From NCBI GenBank assembly GCA_015680905.1, contig CM027380.1:31054001-31118000 (forward strand): 64,000 nucleotides of DNA, in the 5' to 3' direction. Every line of letters begins with the position of its first letter. Position 1 is the first letter of the stretch. Shown one piece after another: positions 10,432-20,139 of the stretch. This DNA is from Coptis chinensis. Taxonomy: Eukaryota > Streptophyta > Magnoliopsida > Ranunculales > Ranunculaceae. The notes below the pieces were generated by a model. That model searched no databases, had not been told where the DNA came from, and saw only the letters and a list, made by a program, of their open reading frames with translations. The translations under genes and the position numbers were made by a program.

Positions 10432-12678
10432 ATGTCTTCATCGGAATGTGAGGCTATCTCCTCCACCCAATCCTCTGCCACCAAATCCGGTAAATTTGGA
10501 TCCTCTACCCCTAGATCTAACCAGCACTCCGTGGACCGATCTGAGTCCCCGGCTTCTGATTCTACCGATCCCAATTTGTTCCATCTACTTCGGTAGGAAA
10601 CCTTCTGCCTCTACCGCCTTACTACCGCAGACCCAATCTAGATGCCGTTAAAGCCGCTTTTATGGCATACCTAGTGACATTATTCTTGAACCGGTTCGGC
10701 GCCACCCACTTTCCTCACTTGGTACCACCGCGTGCGGTTATCTCGCCGCCATCTTGTAGGGATAGCGGTACGGTTTCATGTTTTCCCTTGACTCTTCTTG
10801 ACGTCGAGGTCTGTAACCATTTCAACATTCCTCCGTGCCAAGACATAGGTAACTTCTGGCGTGTTATGTATGCCACCAATCACTACAATGTAACTCACTC
10901 CCCCAAAATCCAACTCCACGATATCCTTGCCTACTTCTATATAAAAAAAAGCACTAAACTGGGGAGTGTGGGATATTAATCCTTCTTTACTCGTCCACAA
11001 AAGAAGTCTTTCCTTCTTCACATCACCACTTCTGACAAGGTGTGGCACCAGTACCCGTTGTATGTGTCTGGTAGTTTTTTATCCACGGACCTCCCTCCGG
11101 AAGTTTCTCTGAGGCATCTCCATTTCCTAACAAGTGGTAAGTAAGCCGTTTTGAGTCGCGGTATTTATATCTCACTTGTTGTTAACTTGTCTTTATTCTT
11201 GGTGATGTAGGTTGGAGACCCGATTCGCGATCCCAGATATACAACGGTGTTTACTCAGAAATTTTCCAATCCCTCCGCGAACTAGGGAGTGCCTAGTGCG
11301 AAGTCCTCGGCATTGATCCGGAAAAAGCCACTCCTCTCTTACTTGACCCTTCTTTAAAAGACATTGACAAATACCAAGGCCCCCTCTATCGTCTGCCGCC
11401 CCCCAAAAGAAAGCCCAAACCATCCCCACCTCAAAAAGAAAGCCCCGCCTACAAGTCTTTCAACTATACCACCAAAATCTCATTCACGACGGCGCTTGCC
11501 CAACGTGCACTGCTTTGCTAAAACTAAGACCACTACCGCGGAGAACCTTCATCCTTCGTACTCCCGTGTGGCTGAGTGGGAGGACGATTTTGTCCATACT
11601 GCCGCCCCCTCTTTCGCTACCAAAATGGACGTGAACAAGTACAAGCTTTGGGACAGCGACTCTGATGGAGATGCGCCTGTCGAAGTGTCGAACAAGAGCC
11701 CTCCCACCAAAAGGGCTAAAATTTCTTCCACTGCTCCTCCACCTACCACTGGCCGCAATGAACCTCCGCGGTCTGCTATATCTTCTCGTCGCCCCAGACA
11801 GGAGTCTTCTTCAGCTGGTCCTTTAACATCTGGCCCTGTCGAGGTGTGGCATCCCAAGTTCAAGGCTAGGGACCGCGATGTCACTACGCGAGACTTAGCT
11901 TTGGAAAATCCAGCTATTGCCGCCTCCTTATTTTTCAGTTCTCATCTCCCTCGGGATCAAGCTTATGGAGATTCTGGTACCGTTGCTTCCCATAGGGCCT
12001 CCATTTACACTGGATGGGAAAAGGTATGTGTTATTGTCTCTATTGCTCATTATCCTTTGTGCTACCCTTTAACCCAATATGTCTCTGCAGCTGAACCTAG
12101 ATATCGGCTATGTGCTGTGCGGCCTTACCAGCACCGTGGAGAACTTGGAGATTGTGAAGCAGGAGATACATGGCCCTGATGGCTGGAAAGCAAAGTATGC
12201 CATGCTGGAGAAGGAAAGGGACGAGTTGCGGATCAAGGCAGTGAAAATCCACAAGGAGCTCCAGGTGGCTGAGGACAAGCACCGCGACTACGTAGCGGGG
12301 GTCAATTCTAAAATGGAAAGTCTCAAAGAGACGGAGAGACTTGCCACTCAAGCTGCTGTAGATAAGGCCGTCAAAGAGGCCGCGGATCGATTCCGAGAGC
12401 CTCCATTGCGAAGATTGCACGGAATTACAACAAAGCAGCTTTGATCACCATCACAAGCAGCCGACTTCTCCCAAATACCCCTCCTCTATCGATATACACC
12501 GCCCTTGGTATCACCAACCGTGCATCCTGAAGCTGCCGAGACACCTACCCCTGACGTGACGACTCCTATGACCAGCGCTGACCCTTCTCCAGTGGAAACG
12601 AATGAAGACGCCAGCATGGCTGTTGGTGAAAATGAAAATACTTCTCTTGAAGAACCGACTACTAATCCTCAACAGTGA
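10432..12678 (+). pseudogene. Antisense extra gene of element D, spliced and decayed
   Basis: Coding-like sequence runs opposite to gag-pol. It starts MSSSECEAISS (10432) in a serine-rich N-terminus and continues through a middle part (FNIPPCQDIGNFWRVMY, about 10830). An intron is likely at about 11141-11210 (GTAAGTAAG...GATGTAG), then a proline/lysine-rich stretch (PPPKRKPKPSPPQK). A second intron, 12024-12090, is GT-AG. A charged coiled coil follows (about 12150-12400, KYAMLEKERDELRIKAVK), and the acidic tail ends at 12678. The layout resembles the family called 'putative gypsy-type transposase', whose biochemical role is unknown. Stops and frameshifts break it near 10595, 10975, 11300, 11520 and 12420. 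Confidence 0.6.
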
Positions 12679-12974
12679 CCCTCATCGGATTTCTTTCTTT
12701 GCCGATGCCTTTGGATTTGTAATTTGCTTTGAACAATTATTGTGTCTTTGTGAGAAACAATGTCTTTTGTTATGTGTTTTGACAAGTGCTTCATCGAGAT
12801 ATTACTATTTTGTAGTAGTTGCAATCGGCTTGCATTGTACTCTTTTTGCATTGTAATTTACTATCTGTCGTACTTCTATTTCGGCATATTACTTCGTTAT
12901 ACATTGGAGCCATTGAGCTATATGGTACCTTGACTTAATCTCTTTTTCATTTGCATTTGCAAACTCAGTTAGCG

Positions 12975-13675
12975 TGACATTAGCTAGGGTCGCCCCCATG
13001 TATTCGGACGCATAGCCAGTGACGGCCTCCCCTGCTCTTTTTTTAACAAATTTGTGAAGCTAGTCGTGGTTGCCCCAGCTTTGATTCGGACATAAAGTCT
13101 GCGAAGGGCTCTTCCCCCCACACTCTCTAGTTGTATAGCCGTGAAGCTAGTTAGGGTTGCCCCCAGTTTGATTCGGACATGAAGTCCGCGAAGGGCTCTT
13201 CCTCCCCGCACTCTCAATTTGTATAGTCGTGAAGCTAGTTAGGGTTGCCTCCAGTTTGATTCGGACATGAAGTCTGCGAAGGGCTCTTCCCCGCTCTCTC
13301 CATTTGTATAGCTGTGAAGCTAGTTAGGGTTGCCCCCAGTTTGATTCGGACATAAAGTCCGCGAAGGGCTCTTCTCCCCCGCTCTCTCCATTTGTATAGC
13401 TGTGAAGCTAGTTAGGGTTGCCCCCAGTTTGATTCGGACATAAAGTCCGCGAATGGCTCTTCCCCCCCGCACTCCCAATTTGTATAGCTGTGAAGCTAGT
13501 TAGGGTTGCCCCCAGTTTGATTCGGACATGAAGTCCGCGAAGGGCTCTTCCCCCCCCACACTCTCTATTTGTATAGCTGTGAAGCTAGTTAGGGTTGCCC
13601 CCAGTTTGATTCGGACATGAAGTCTGCGAAGGGCTCGTTCCCCCCGCTCTCTCTTGCTGTATAGCTTTGAAGCTT
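12975..13675. repeat. ~88-bp tandem array in element D 3' region
   Basis: The word GTGAAGCTAG recurs at 13054, 13141, 13229, 13314, 13402, 13490 and 13579, with a degenerate copy near 13668, so the spacing is 85-89 bp. Each unit contains GGGTTGCCCCCAG, TTTGATTCGGACAT, AAGTCYGCGAAGGGCTCTTC and a variable C-run. It lies between the end of pol and the antisense gene, the usual place for tandem repeats in Tat elements, which can seed satellite DNA. Confidence 0.9.
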
Positions 13676-13819
13676 AACGGGACAGTTATATTCATCCTTT
13701 ATTTTCTTTCTATTATCTACTTCTAACTCGATTGGAAGAAGTGCTTGTTTATTTCATAGTCATAAAAATAAACAATACAAATAATGCGCTATCAAATTCG
13801 AAAAGATTAAAGAAAGGTC

Positions 13820-14887
13820 CTAGACATGGAACTCTTTTAACATTCTGATATTCCACGGTCTGTCTATCTTTTCTCCTGCTGTAGTCTGTAATCCATAAGT
13901 TCCAGATGTACCCTTCTTACTGATGACATATGGACCTTCCCAGTTTGGCCCCAACTTTCCATCGTTTTCTTTCTTGGTGGCTGGAGTAACACGTCACAAC
14001 ACATAGTCACCCACATTGAAACTCTGTGGCTTCACTCGTTTATCATATTGTCTCTGCAGAGTCCGATGGTATTCCTCCAACCGAATACGGGCTATCTCTC
14101 TTTTTTCTTCCACAAGATTCAAATCCGCGGCTAATATATTCTCATTCAGCCCGCTTTCCACCGCTTTCGTTCTCGTCGTGGACTCTATCATCTCTACTGG
14201 TATGACAGCCTCTACTTCGTACGCCATTGCGAACGGTGATTCTTTAGTGGATGTTCTTGGTGTAGTTCGGTATGCCCACAGCACATGAGGTAAGTGTTCA
14301 AATTTATGCCCCTTCCGCTCCTCCAGTTTTTTCTTAAGGTTATCCATAATGACTTTGTTTGAAGCCTCGGCCTGTCCGTTCTCTTCCGGATTGTAGGGGG
14401 CTGAGAACCCTTACTTCACTTTGAATGCGTGAAGGAAATTTCGGACTTTCTTCCCAAAAGAAATCGTGGTCCCATTATCCACTATGATTGTATCTGGCAA
14501 TCCAAACCTGCAAATGATATTCTCCCATAGGAATTTGATCACATTCTCTTCCTTGACCTGTTGCAACGCCACGCCCTCAACCCACTTGGTAAAATAATCT
14601 GTTGCCGCTAACATAAACCTCCTTTTACCGCTTGCCATGGGCAGCAATCCAACTATATCCATTGCCCACATGGCGAACGGCCACGGGCTTAGCACACTGT
14701 GTAACGGCTCAGCCGGTGCATGAATCAGCGGTGCAAACCTCTGGCATTTTGCGCATCTTTTGGCGTATTCTGTGGCATCTCTCTTCATGTGTGGCCAAAA
14801 GTATCCCTGAGAGAGGAAACGGTGTGTGGTTGTTCGCCCCGCTGAATGACTTCCAAAATCCCCGTCGTGCACTTCGGCCAGCAGTTC
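13820..14887 (-). pseudogene. Element D integrase (decayed)
   Basis: It joins retroelement cDNA to the host chromosome. The N-terminal zinc-binding part reads GYFWPHMKRDATEYAKRCAK. The catalytic core has WAMDIVGLLP (first Asp) and TIIVDNGTTI (second Asp). The C-terminal part (13994-14347) has the LPHVLWAYRTTPRTSTKESP block typical of plant Ty3/gypsy integrases. A final piece, NWEGPYVISKKGTSGTYGLQ, runs to a stop at 13820-13822. Stops and frameshifts lie near 14400 and 13990. No chromodomain was seen, in keeping with a non-chromovirus lineage. Confidence 0.88.
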
Positions 14888-15610
14888 CTAAACATGCGAC
14901 GGCCCTATGCATTTTAACATTGGTCCTCCGAAACTTCTTCTATACAGGTTCCCCTCTAGCAGAGTGTATCTTTGGCTCATCTGTTCCATTCTACGCCTCT
15001 CCTGTGTGTTTTCAATCTCTACCCCCATCAGGAAAGTCTTGATGGGAACTATCCAATCAGGATCAATCTCGGTGGTAAGACAAACATACTCTCCTTCCGC
15101 GGTACTGGGCTTGTCCAACACCCTTATTTCAATAGATCGCCCCTCCGAACTTGGTAATACAGCCGCAACATAAGCTAATGCATCGGCATGTCGATTTTCT
15201 CCGCGATTTAAATGGGTAAATTTGATCTTACTGAATTTGCTCGCTTTCCTTTGTAGGACCTCCAAGTATCTTGCCATCCTTGGGCAGCGAGCCACAAATC
15301 CCCCGTTCACTTGGCACACCACCAGGTTAGAATTAGAGTAAACAGATAATTCGCTCACGCCCAGATCTTTTGCCAAATCTAAACCCGCTATCACAGCTTC
15401 ATACTCTGATTCATTATTTGAAGCCGTGAACCCCAGTTTCATTGATAACTCCAAATTTAGTATTCTCCGAGTTACGGGACTACGCCTTATTCCGCTCCTC
15501 AGTATCCGTAGCAGAGCCATCCACGAAAACTCTCCATCCATTCCGAGCATCCCATGGGTCCAATGGGTCGTGGTTAGTCTCTCCTTCGTGGTCCATTACC
15601 ATCTCCTCAC
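14888..15610 (-). pseudogene. Element D second (plant-type) RNase H
   Basis: This is an RNase H1-like domain between the RT-linked RNase H and the integrase, a hallmark of the Tat/Ogre branch. Visible are FVDGSA (first Asp, in a shifted frame), GFTASNNESEYEAVIAGLDL (catalytic Glu), VYSNSNLVV and ENRHADALA (last Asp). The second Asp, usually in a YSDS context, is Asn here, so the active site is damaged. A long tail leads into the integrase zinc region. A frameshift lies near 15500-15550. Confidence 0.85.
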
Positions 15611-15719
15611 CCCACGTCGGGTCCTCGGCTGGGAACTCGCCAATACCTCCGCCATTGCTTGTGCCTTTTCAAGGGTTCGATTTGGTAATCAATTTCATAG
15701 TAACTCAAAGATTACCATT

Positions 15720-17123
15720 TTAGCATTCTTCCTCGACTTTTCTGCCCTCAAGGCCCGCTTTGAGAGGCAGATTTGTTACTACTATCACCGAGTGTGCCTC
15801 AAATAAGGTTTCAACTTTAGGGCAGAAAAATACTAAAGCCAAAGCGTATTTCTCCAATTCGGCCAGATCGGTCTCTGCTTCTAACATGGTCTTGCTTTGA
15901 AAGTACACTGGCTTTTCTACTTTGTCAACCACGCGCACCAAGACCGTACTCACCGCGTACTCCGAAACTCCCAAATACAAATATAGTGTTTCCCCCTATT
16001 CCGGTCACGACAATAAAGGCGCCTTCCCTAGATAACTTTTCAACTCTTGGAAGGCTTCTTCACATTCCGCGGTCCACTTGAAGTCTTGTGTTTTCCTTAA
16101 TAATCGATATAGTGGTCGACATTTATCCGATGACTTTGAAATGAATCGGTTAAGTGCCGCTACTCTCCCTGCTAAGCTTTGCACCTCCTTCACATTTTGA
16201 GGGGACAACATTTCTATCAGCGATCTGATCTGTTCAGGATTTGCCTCTATACCGCGGTGTGTAACTATGTAACCTAAGAACTTTCCAGAAGTTACCCCAA
16301 AAGTACACTTCTCGGGGTTGAGTTTCAGTTTATGTTCCTGCAGTATATGAAAGGTTTCCTGAAGTCCTTTCAAGTGTTCCTCCTCCGACATGCTCTTTTC
16401 CACCATATCATTAATATATATCTCCATCCCCTTCCGAATTTTCCCTTGAAACATTTTTTCTCCTAATCTTTGGAATGTTGCCCCTGCATTTTTCAAACCA
16501 AAGGGCATCCTGGTGTAACAGTACGTGCCACCCTCCACCACGAACGTGGTCTTTTCCTGATCCGGGCTGTGCATAGCGACCTGATTATACCCCATGGACG
16601 CGTCCATGAAAGAGAACACTTTGAACCCTGCAGTTCTGTCCACTAACTCGTCCACCCGCGGCATCGGGTAACAATCCTTTAGGCACTCCTTGTTTACATC
16701 CGTGAAGTCAACACACATCCTGACCTTACCATTCTTTTTTGTGACCGCGACTACGTTAGATAACCATTCTGTGTATTCGACCTCCCTTATTATCCCCACC
16801 CCTTTCAATCGTGCCACCTCCTCGCGAATAGCCTCAGCATATTTGGGACGTAAACTTCTCATTTTTTGTCTAACCGGCTTGGCACTTTCATTCATATGCA
16901 AATGGTGACATGCAAACTCTGGGTCTAAACCAGCAATATCCTCAATCGCCCACGCGAACACACTTGAATTTTCTGTCAAGAACCGCACTAGCTTCTTTTT
17001 CCATTCTTCGGGCAAGTCAGTCCCTATGGATGTAAATTTCTCTTCAACTTCTGCTCCCAAGTTCACTACTTCAATCGCATCCAATGTCTTCGGCCCCAAC
17101 GGCGGCTCGAACCCTTTTGTCAC
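15720..17123 (-). pseudogene. Element D reverse transcriptase and RNase H
   Basis: It copies element RNA into DNA. RT blocks in order: VRMCVDFTDVNKECLKDCYP, FSFMDASMGYNQ (first catalytic Asp), TYCYTRMPFGLKNAGATFQR and IYINDMVEKS. The last should be a YxDD box with two Asp; here the first is Asn, which should abolish activity. The thumb and connection follow (FLGYIVTHRGIEANPEQI), then the RNase H part at 15720-15980 (YFQSKTMLEAETDLAELEKY). The two parts are separated by a stop or frameshift near 15990. Confidence 0.9.
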
Positions 17124-17141
17124 TGCCGCTTCCTGTAGTTG

Positions 17142-17910
17142 CTACACGAATCCTTGTTCCTGTGATGGCCCTTTCCCCTTTGTTCCTCGGACGAAACTCT
17201 TCACCGTGATTTGCTGGATGTTCTGCGCTGCCACTTGATCCCCCCTGATTTCATATGTTCCCCCATTGGTGGGGAAGCGGATCCCTTGGTAATATGTCGA
17301 TGGAATGGCTTTCATTTCGTGAATCCATTTTCTTCCTAAAATTGCGTTATACTGCGACGCAGTGTCCACCACCATGAATCTAGTGAACACCGTCGACGGG
17401 CCTGCAGTCACTGGCAACGTAACTTCCCCTATGGGCTCTGTCCTACTGCCGTTGAACCCATACAAATTGGTTTGAGGAACCTTCAACTGGCTGCTGTCGA
17501 TGTTCATCTCCTCCATGGCCCCTTTAAATAACAAATCAACTGAACTGCCGCAGTCTATCAACACCCTCCGAACTAGATAATTCCCTATTGCTATGGTAAT
17601 CACCAAGGCGTTTTCATGCGGCGAAATTATCGACTTCAAATCTTTTGGGGTGAACATAATAATCCCGGGCCGTCCGGGGTCCGCTTAACTAACCATGTAC
17701 ACTCACCACCTCATTCACCGCCTTTTGAGGCTTGTTTGTCTTCCTTACTTTGTCCCTGTGTGCATTCCTCCCCAAAGTCTCTCCACTATAGATGACATTG
17801 ATCGTACCCAAAATTCTAGCCGAAGCTGGCACTTTATCGGCTTGACGCACCTCTGTGACAAACTCTCTAAGCATTCCTTTTTCAATCATCCTCTCTACTA
17901 ACCATTTCAA
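17142..17910 (-). pseudogene. Element D gag C-terminus and aspartic protease
   Basis: The protease matures the Gag-Pol polyprotein. The active-site loop is seen as VRRVLIDCGSSVDLLFKGA; plant Tat proteases usually have D-x-G-S-S, and the catalytic Asp is present. Downstream are FNGSRTEPIGEVTLPVTAGP and YNAILGRKWIHEMKAIPSTY, the conserved ILGR box near the end of the domain. The part right of 17657 is gag/linker sequence (ECYALKWLVERMIEKGMLRE). A stop near 17690 separates it. Confidence 0.85.
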
Positions 17911-17955
17911 GGCATAACATTCGTTCGTGGCATGGTTTCGGATCTGATGATACTC

Positions 17956-19213
17956 TCAAAATGGTTTCCCTTCTATCTCCCTTGGGATACTTCGCAGCCC
18001 CTCATAACATTGGTGCTCCTTAATTAGAGTCAAAATTTCCTCTAATGGTCGGTTAAGAGGAGTCTGTTCCATTTCGCGGTATGGCCTTCTCTCTCGCACC
18101 TCTCTTCTGCCGAGATAGAGTGCTCTCTCTGGCCCTCGTTTCTCCCCTCTGTAAGATCCTCTTTCTCTTTCCTCTATTCTACCTTTACCTTTTCGATCAT
18201 CTTTCTCAACCTCCTGCACTGCCTTTCCCGACCTCTTCTGTTCCTTTGCCGTTCTCTGCATTATATCCTCATATCGTATATATGTATTTCTCTACCTTCG
18301 GGTATAGGGCATGCAACGTAGTAATTTCAATCTTAGACACAGACTCATGAACTCTGGTTCCCGATCTTAAACCATGCTAGAAGGCTATGACCGCCGTATG
18401 CTCATCCAGACTTTACACTCTCAGCGTCTCCTCCTTGAATCTGCATAAAAACTCCCTCAATGATTCCGCAGCCCTTTGCTTAATGTTGAACAGAGCCGCA
18501 ATATCAACCACCCTTCTCTTCTGGTGAATGAAGTGATCAACCAAGGTGCGTTCTAGCTCTTCAAACCCTTTTATGCTCCGCGACGCCAACCGATAATACC
18601 AGTCCGAGGCTCCCCCCTTAAGGGTGGCCGGGAACATCATACAACGAAGCCCATCATACTTATTCTCTTGCCATAACGGCATCTGTTGCCGAAAATGATG
18701 CAAATGATCAGTGGGGTCTCCTTTCCCATCATACCGTTCAAACCTGGGCTGAGAGAACCTCTTAGGCACTTCGGAATTCCATATTGAATCTGCCAGCGGA
18801 TTTTTGTTGAGGCTCGCCACCTCCTTCTGTGCTGCGCTCTGGTTCACTCTTTCTGCTACGCGATTCACTTCCCGATCTCGCTCGATCATAGCCTGAACCA
18901 CCCCTAAAGTAATGCCCACTGTTGGTTCGACGTCCGGTAGCGGGCACTCTATATTCTCCCCTTCCGCTTCACTGCCCCTGGGCTCCCCATGCTCCATTCC
19001 ACCCCGTGTAATCTCCCTCTCCTTTCTCAACTCATCATTCTCCTCTCTTAACCTAACTATCTCCTCCTCTAGAAGTCTGGTGGCGTCTGCCGCCACATCT
19101 GATACTTCTTCTTCTCCTACCCCTTCCATCTCAGCACTCTCTACTTCCTCAATGGTTTCTCTGACTGGTCCTTTCTTAGGTCTTCCTACTCCTCTCTTCA
19201 TTACCGTAGCCAT
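17956..19213 (-). pseudogene. Element D gag
   Basis: This is the structural capsid protein. It starts MATVMKRGVGRPKKG at 19213, close to the PBS, with a coiled-coil stretch (LLEEEIVRLREENDELRKER). The Retrotrans_gag-type core follows (RFERYDGKGDPTDHLHHFRQ, CMMFPATLKGGASDWYYRL, KQRAAESLREFLCRF). A stop at 18413 truncates it after 266 codons. The highly charged tail (KSGKAVQEVEKDDRKGKGRI) is in a later piece at 17956-18261. No zinc knuckle is obvious. Confidence 0.88.
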
Positions 19214-19223
19214 TTTCTCTCAG

Positions 19224-19244
19224 TTCCCACAAATGGCGCCAAAA
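19224..19244 (-). other. Element D primer-binding site
   Basis: Directly inside the right (5') LTR the minus strand reads TTTTGGCGCCATTTGTGGGA. This matches the TGGCGCC-starting primer sites common in plant Tat/Athila elements, which pair with a host tRNA 3' end. Confidence 0.75.
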
Positions 19245-19542
19245 TGTATAAACTAGTATTACAACCTACAATCTCACAAGTCTCTCCTCTAGTCTTTTAT
19301 TTTTTCTCTTCTCTCTCTCCCTTTTTATCCCCCTCTCTCGTTCATGGTCTCTCCTCTTTCCACGTATCGCGACAGTTACCTTGCAGTTAAGGTTCCGCTC
19401 TCCATCTCTCCACATCTCGCAGCAGTTCCAGAACGGTTGGGATACTGCGGATCTGATCCTGTGCAACCTGTCTCCCCCAGCTATACCGCATCCGGTCCCA
19501 TTGTTACCACTAACCTCCTACGTCATGTATATGTCCTATACA
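19245..19542 (-). repeat. Element D, right (5') LTR
   Basis: It begins TGTATAAACTAG and ends CTATACA, followed by TSD GAAAC at 19543-19547. It aligns with 9532-9828. Confidence 0.92.
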
Positions 19543-19585
19543 GAAACTCTCTGACAATTATACAATACTTGCATAACCATTGCAG

Positions 19586-19841
19586 GCTTGGAAACTTTAG
19601 AGAGAAGATAATGCTCTATTGGTTGATCGATAGTTTTTCACCCAAAGAAGTATTGAGATGCATCCACATTGGATTGTTGTGTGTTCAAGAGAACTTAGAA
19701 GATAGACCCACCATATCGTCAGTTGTTTTGATGCTCAACAGCTACTCCCTTACCCTCGAATCTCCTTCAGCACCTGCTTTTATCACAGAGACTAGAACGG
19801 GTGCAGAAGTATCCGAGACCAAGCAATCACTCAACATGTAA
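19586..19841 (+). pseudogene. CRK last exon: kinase C-terminus
   Basis: After the acceptor TTGCAG the phase inherited from exon 6 reads AWKL then TAG (19598-19600), where the family has a tryptophan. Family-like sequence follows, but a frameshift is needed before [33 protein letters not shown] and the Ser/Pro-rich tail ending SLNM-stop at 19841. The exon lies immediately to the right of element D, whose right TSD is 19543-19547. Confidence 0.85.
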
Positions 19842-19959
19842 TTCATTACCATATTCAGTTGACAAAGTTTCTTTTGTGAAGACAAATCCTAGATAGTTTT
19901 CACTTCACCATTAAAGTGAGTGTTTCGAAACCCCGCGGAAATTTCTATATTGTTTTAAA

Positions 19960-20123
19960 CTAGATTACATTGACACGCCGTATCGGACATAGATACGAAT
20001 TGTCGGTCACGGCAAAATATCAAAATTTAAGGTAAATTACATGCAATATGTGTCTGACACGGACACGTGGATACGTATCCGACACGAATTTTTTTCAAAA
20101 TTTGGCGTGTCCGTGTAACCTAG
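19960..20123. mobile_element. Small hAT-type MITE, 164 bp
   Basis: The left end is CTAGATTACATTGACACG. The reverse complement of the right end is CTAGGTTACACGGACACG, so the terminal inverted repeats match at most positions. Both flanks are GTTTTAAA (19952-19959 and 20124-20131), an 8-bp target duplication. The interior has further GGACACG/CGTGTCC inverted words (GATACGTATC) and would fold strongly. No coding capacity. Confidence 0.82.
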
Positions 20124-20139
20124 GTTTTAAATTGTATTG

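Larger units (their letters stand above)
9532..19542 (-). mobile_element. Element D: Tat-type Ty3/gypsy LTR retrotransposon
   Basis: A complete element on the minus strand, with LTRs TGTATA...TATACA at 9532-9828 and 19245-19542 and a 5-bp TSD GAAAC at 9527-9531 and 19543-19547. Order in its own sense: PBS, gag, protease, RT, RNase H, a second plant-type RNase H, integrase, an 88-bp tandem array, and an antisense extra gene before the PPT. A second RNase H, a tandem array in the 3' region and an antisense ORF are all known from the Tat/Ogre branch. The LTRs are short (about 297 bp). All domains carry stops or frameshifts, so it is not autonomous now. Confidence 0.92.
6308..19841 (+). pseudogene. 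Cysteine-rich receptor-like kinase (CRK/DUF26), interrupted and broken
   Basis: The family is a plasma-membrane receptor kinase with two extracellular DUF26 (Gnk2-like) domains, one membrane helix and a cytoplasmic Ser/Thr kinase. Seven exons are recognisable: 6308-7094, 7173-7313, 8354-8475, 8594-8804, 8919-9156, 9281-9431 and 19586-19841. All inferred introns are GT-AG. Breaks: TGA in exon 1 (6563-6565), TGA in the kinase catalytic exon (near 9055), TAG at 19598-19600 and a frameshift in the last exon. Element D (10 kb) sits in the last intron. An intron insertion alone need not kill a gene, but the stops do. The copy is recent enough that domains and splice sites are easily read. Confidence 0.9.

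Noticed and set aside
10662-10979. Independent host gene inside D
   Set aside because: It is in line with the other antisense pieces of the element's extra gene and lies within the LTR boundaries.
13820-14347. Chromodomain at the integrase C-terminus of D
   Set aside because: The C-terminal translation ends at a GPY-like fold (EGPYVISKKG) with no aromatic-cage chromodomain sequence after it.
16690-17238. Plus-strand open frames opposite protease and RT of D
   Set aside because: Shadow frames of the minus-strand pol gene with no independent support.
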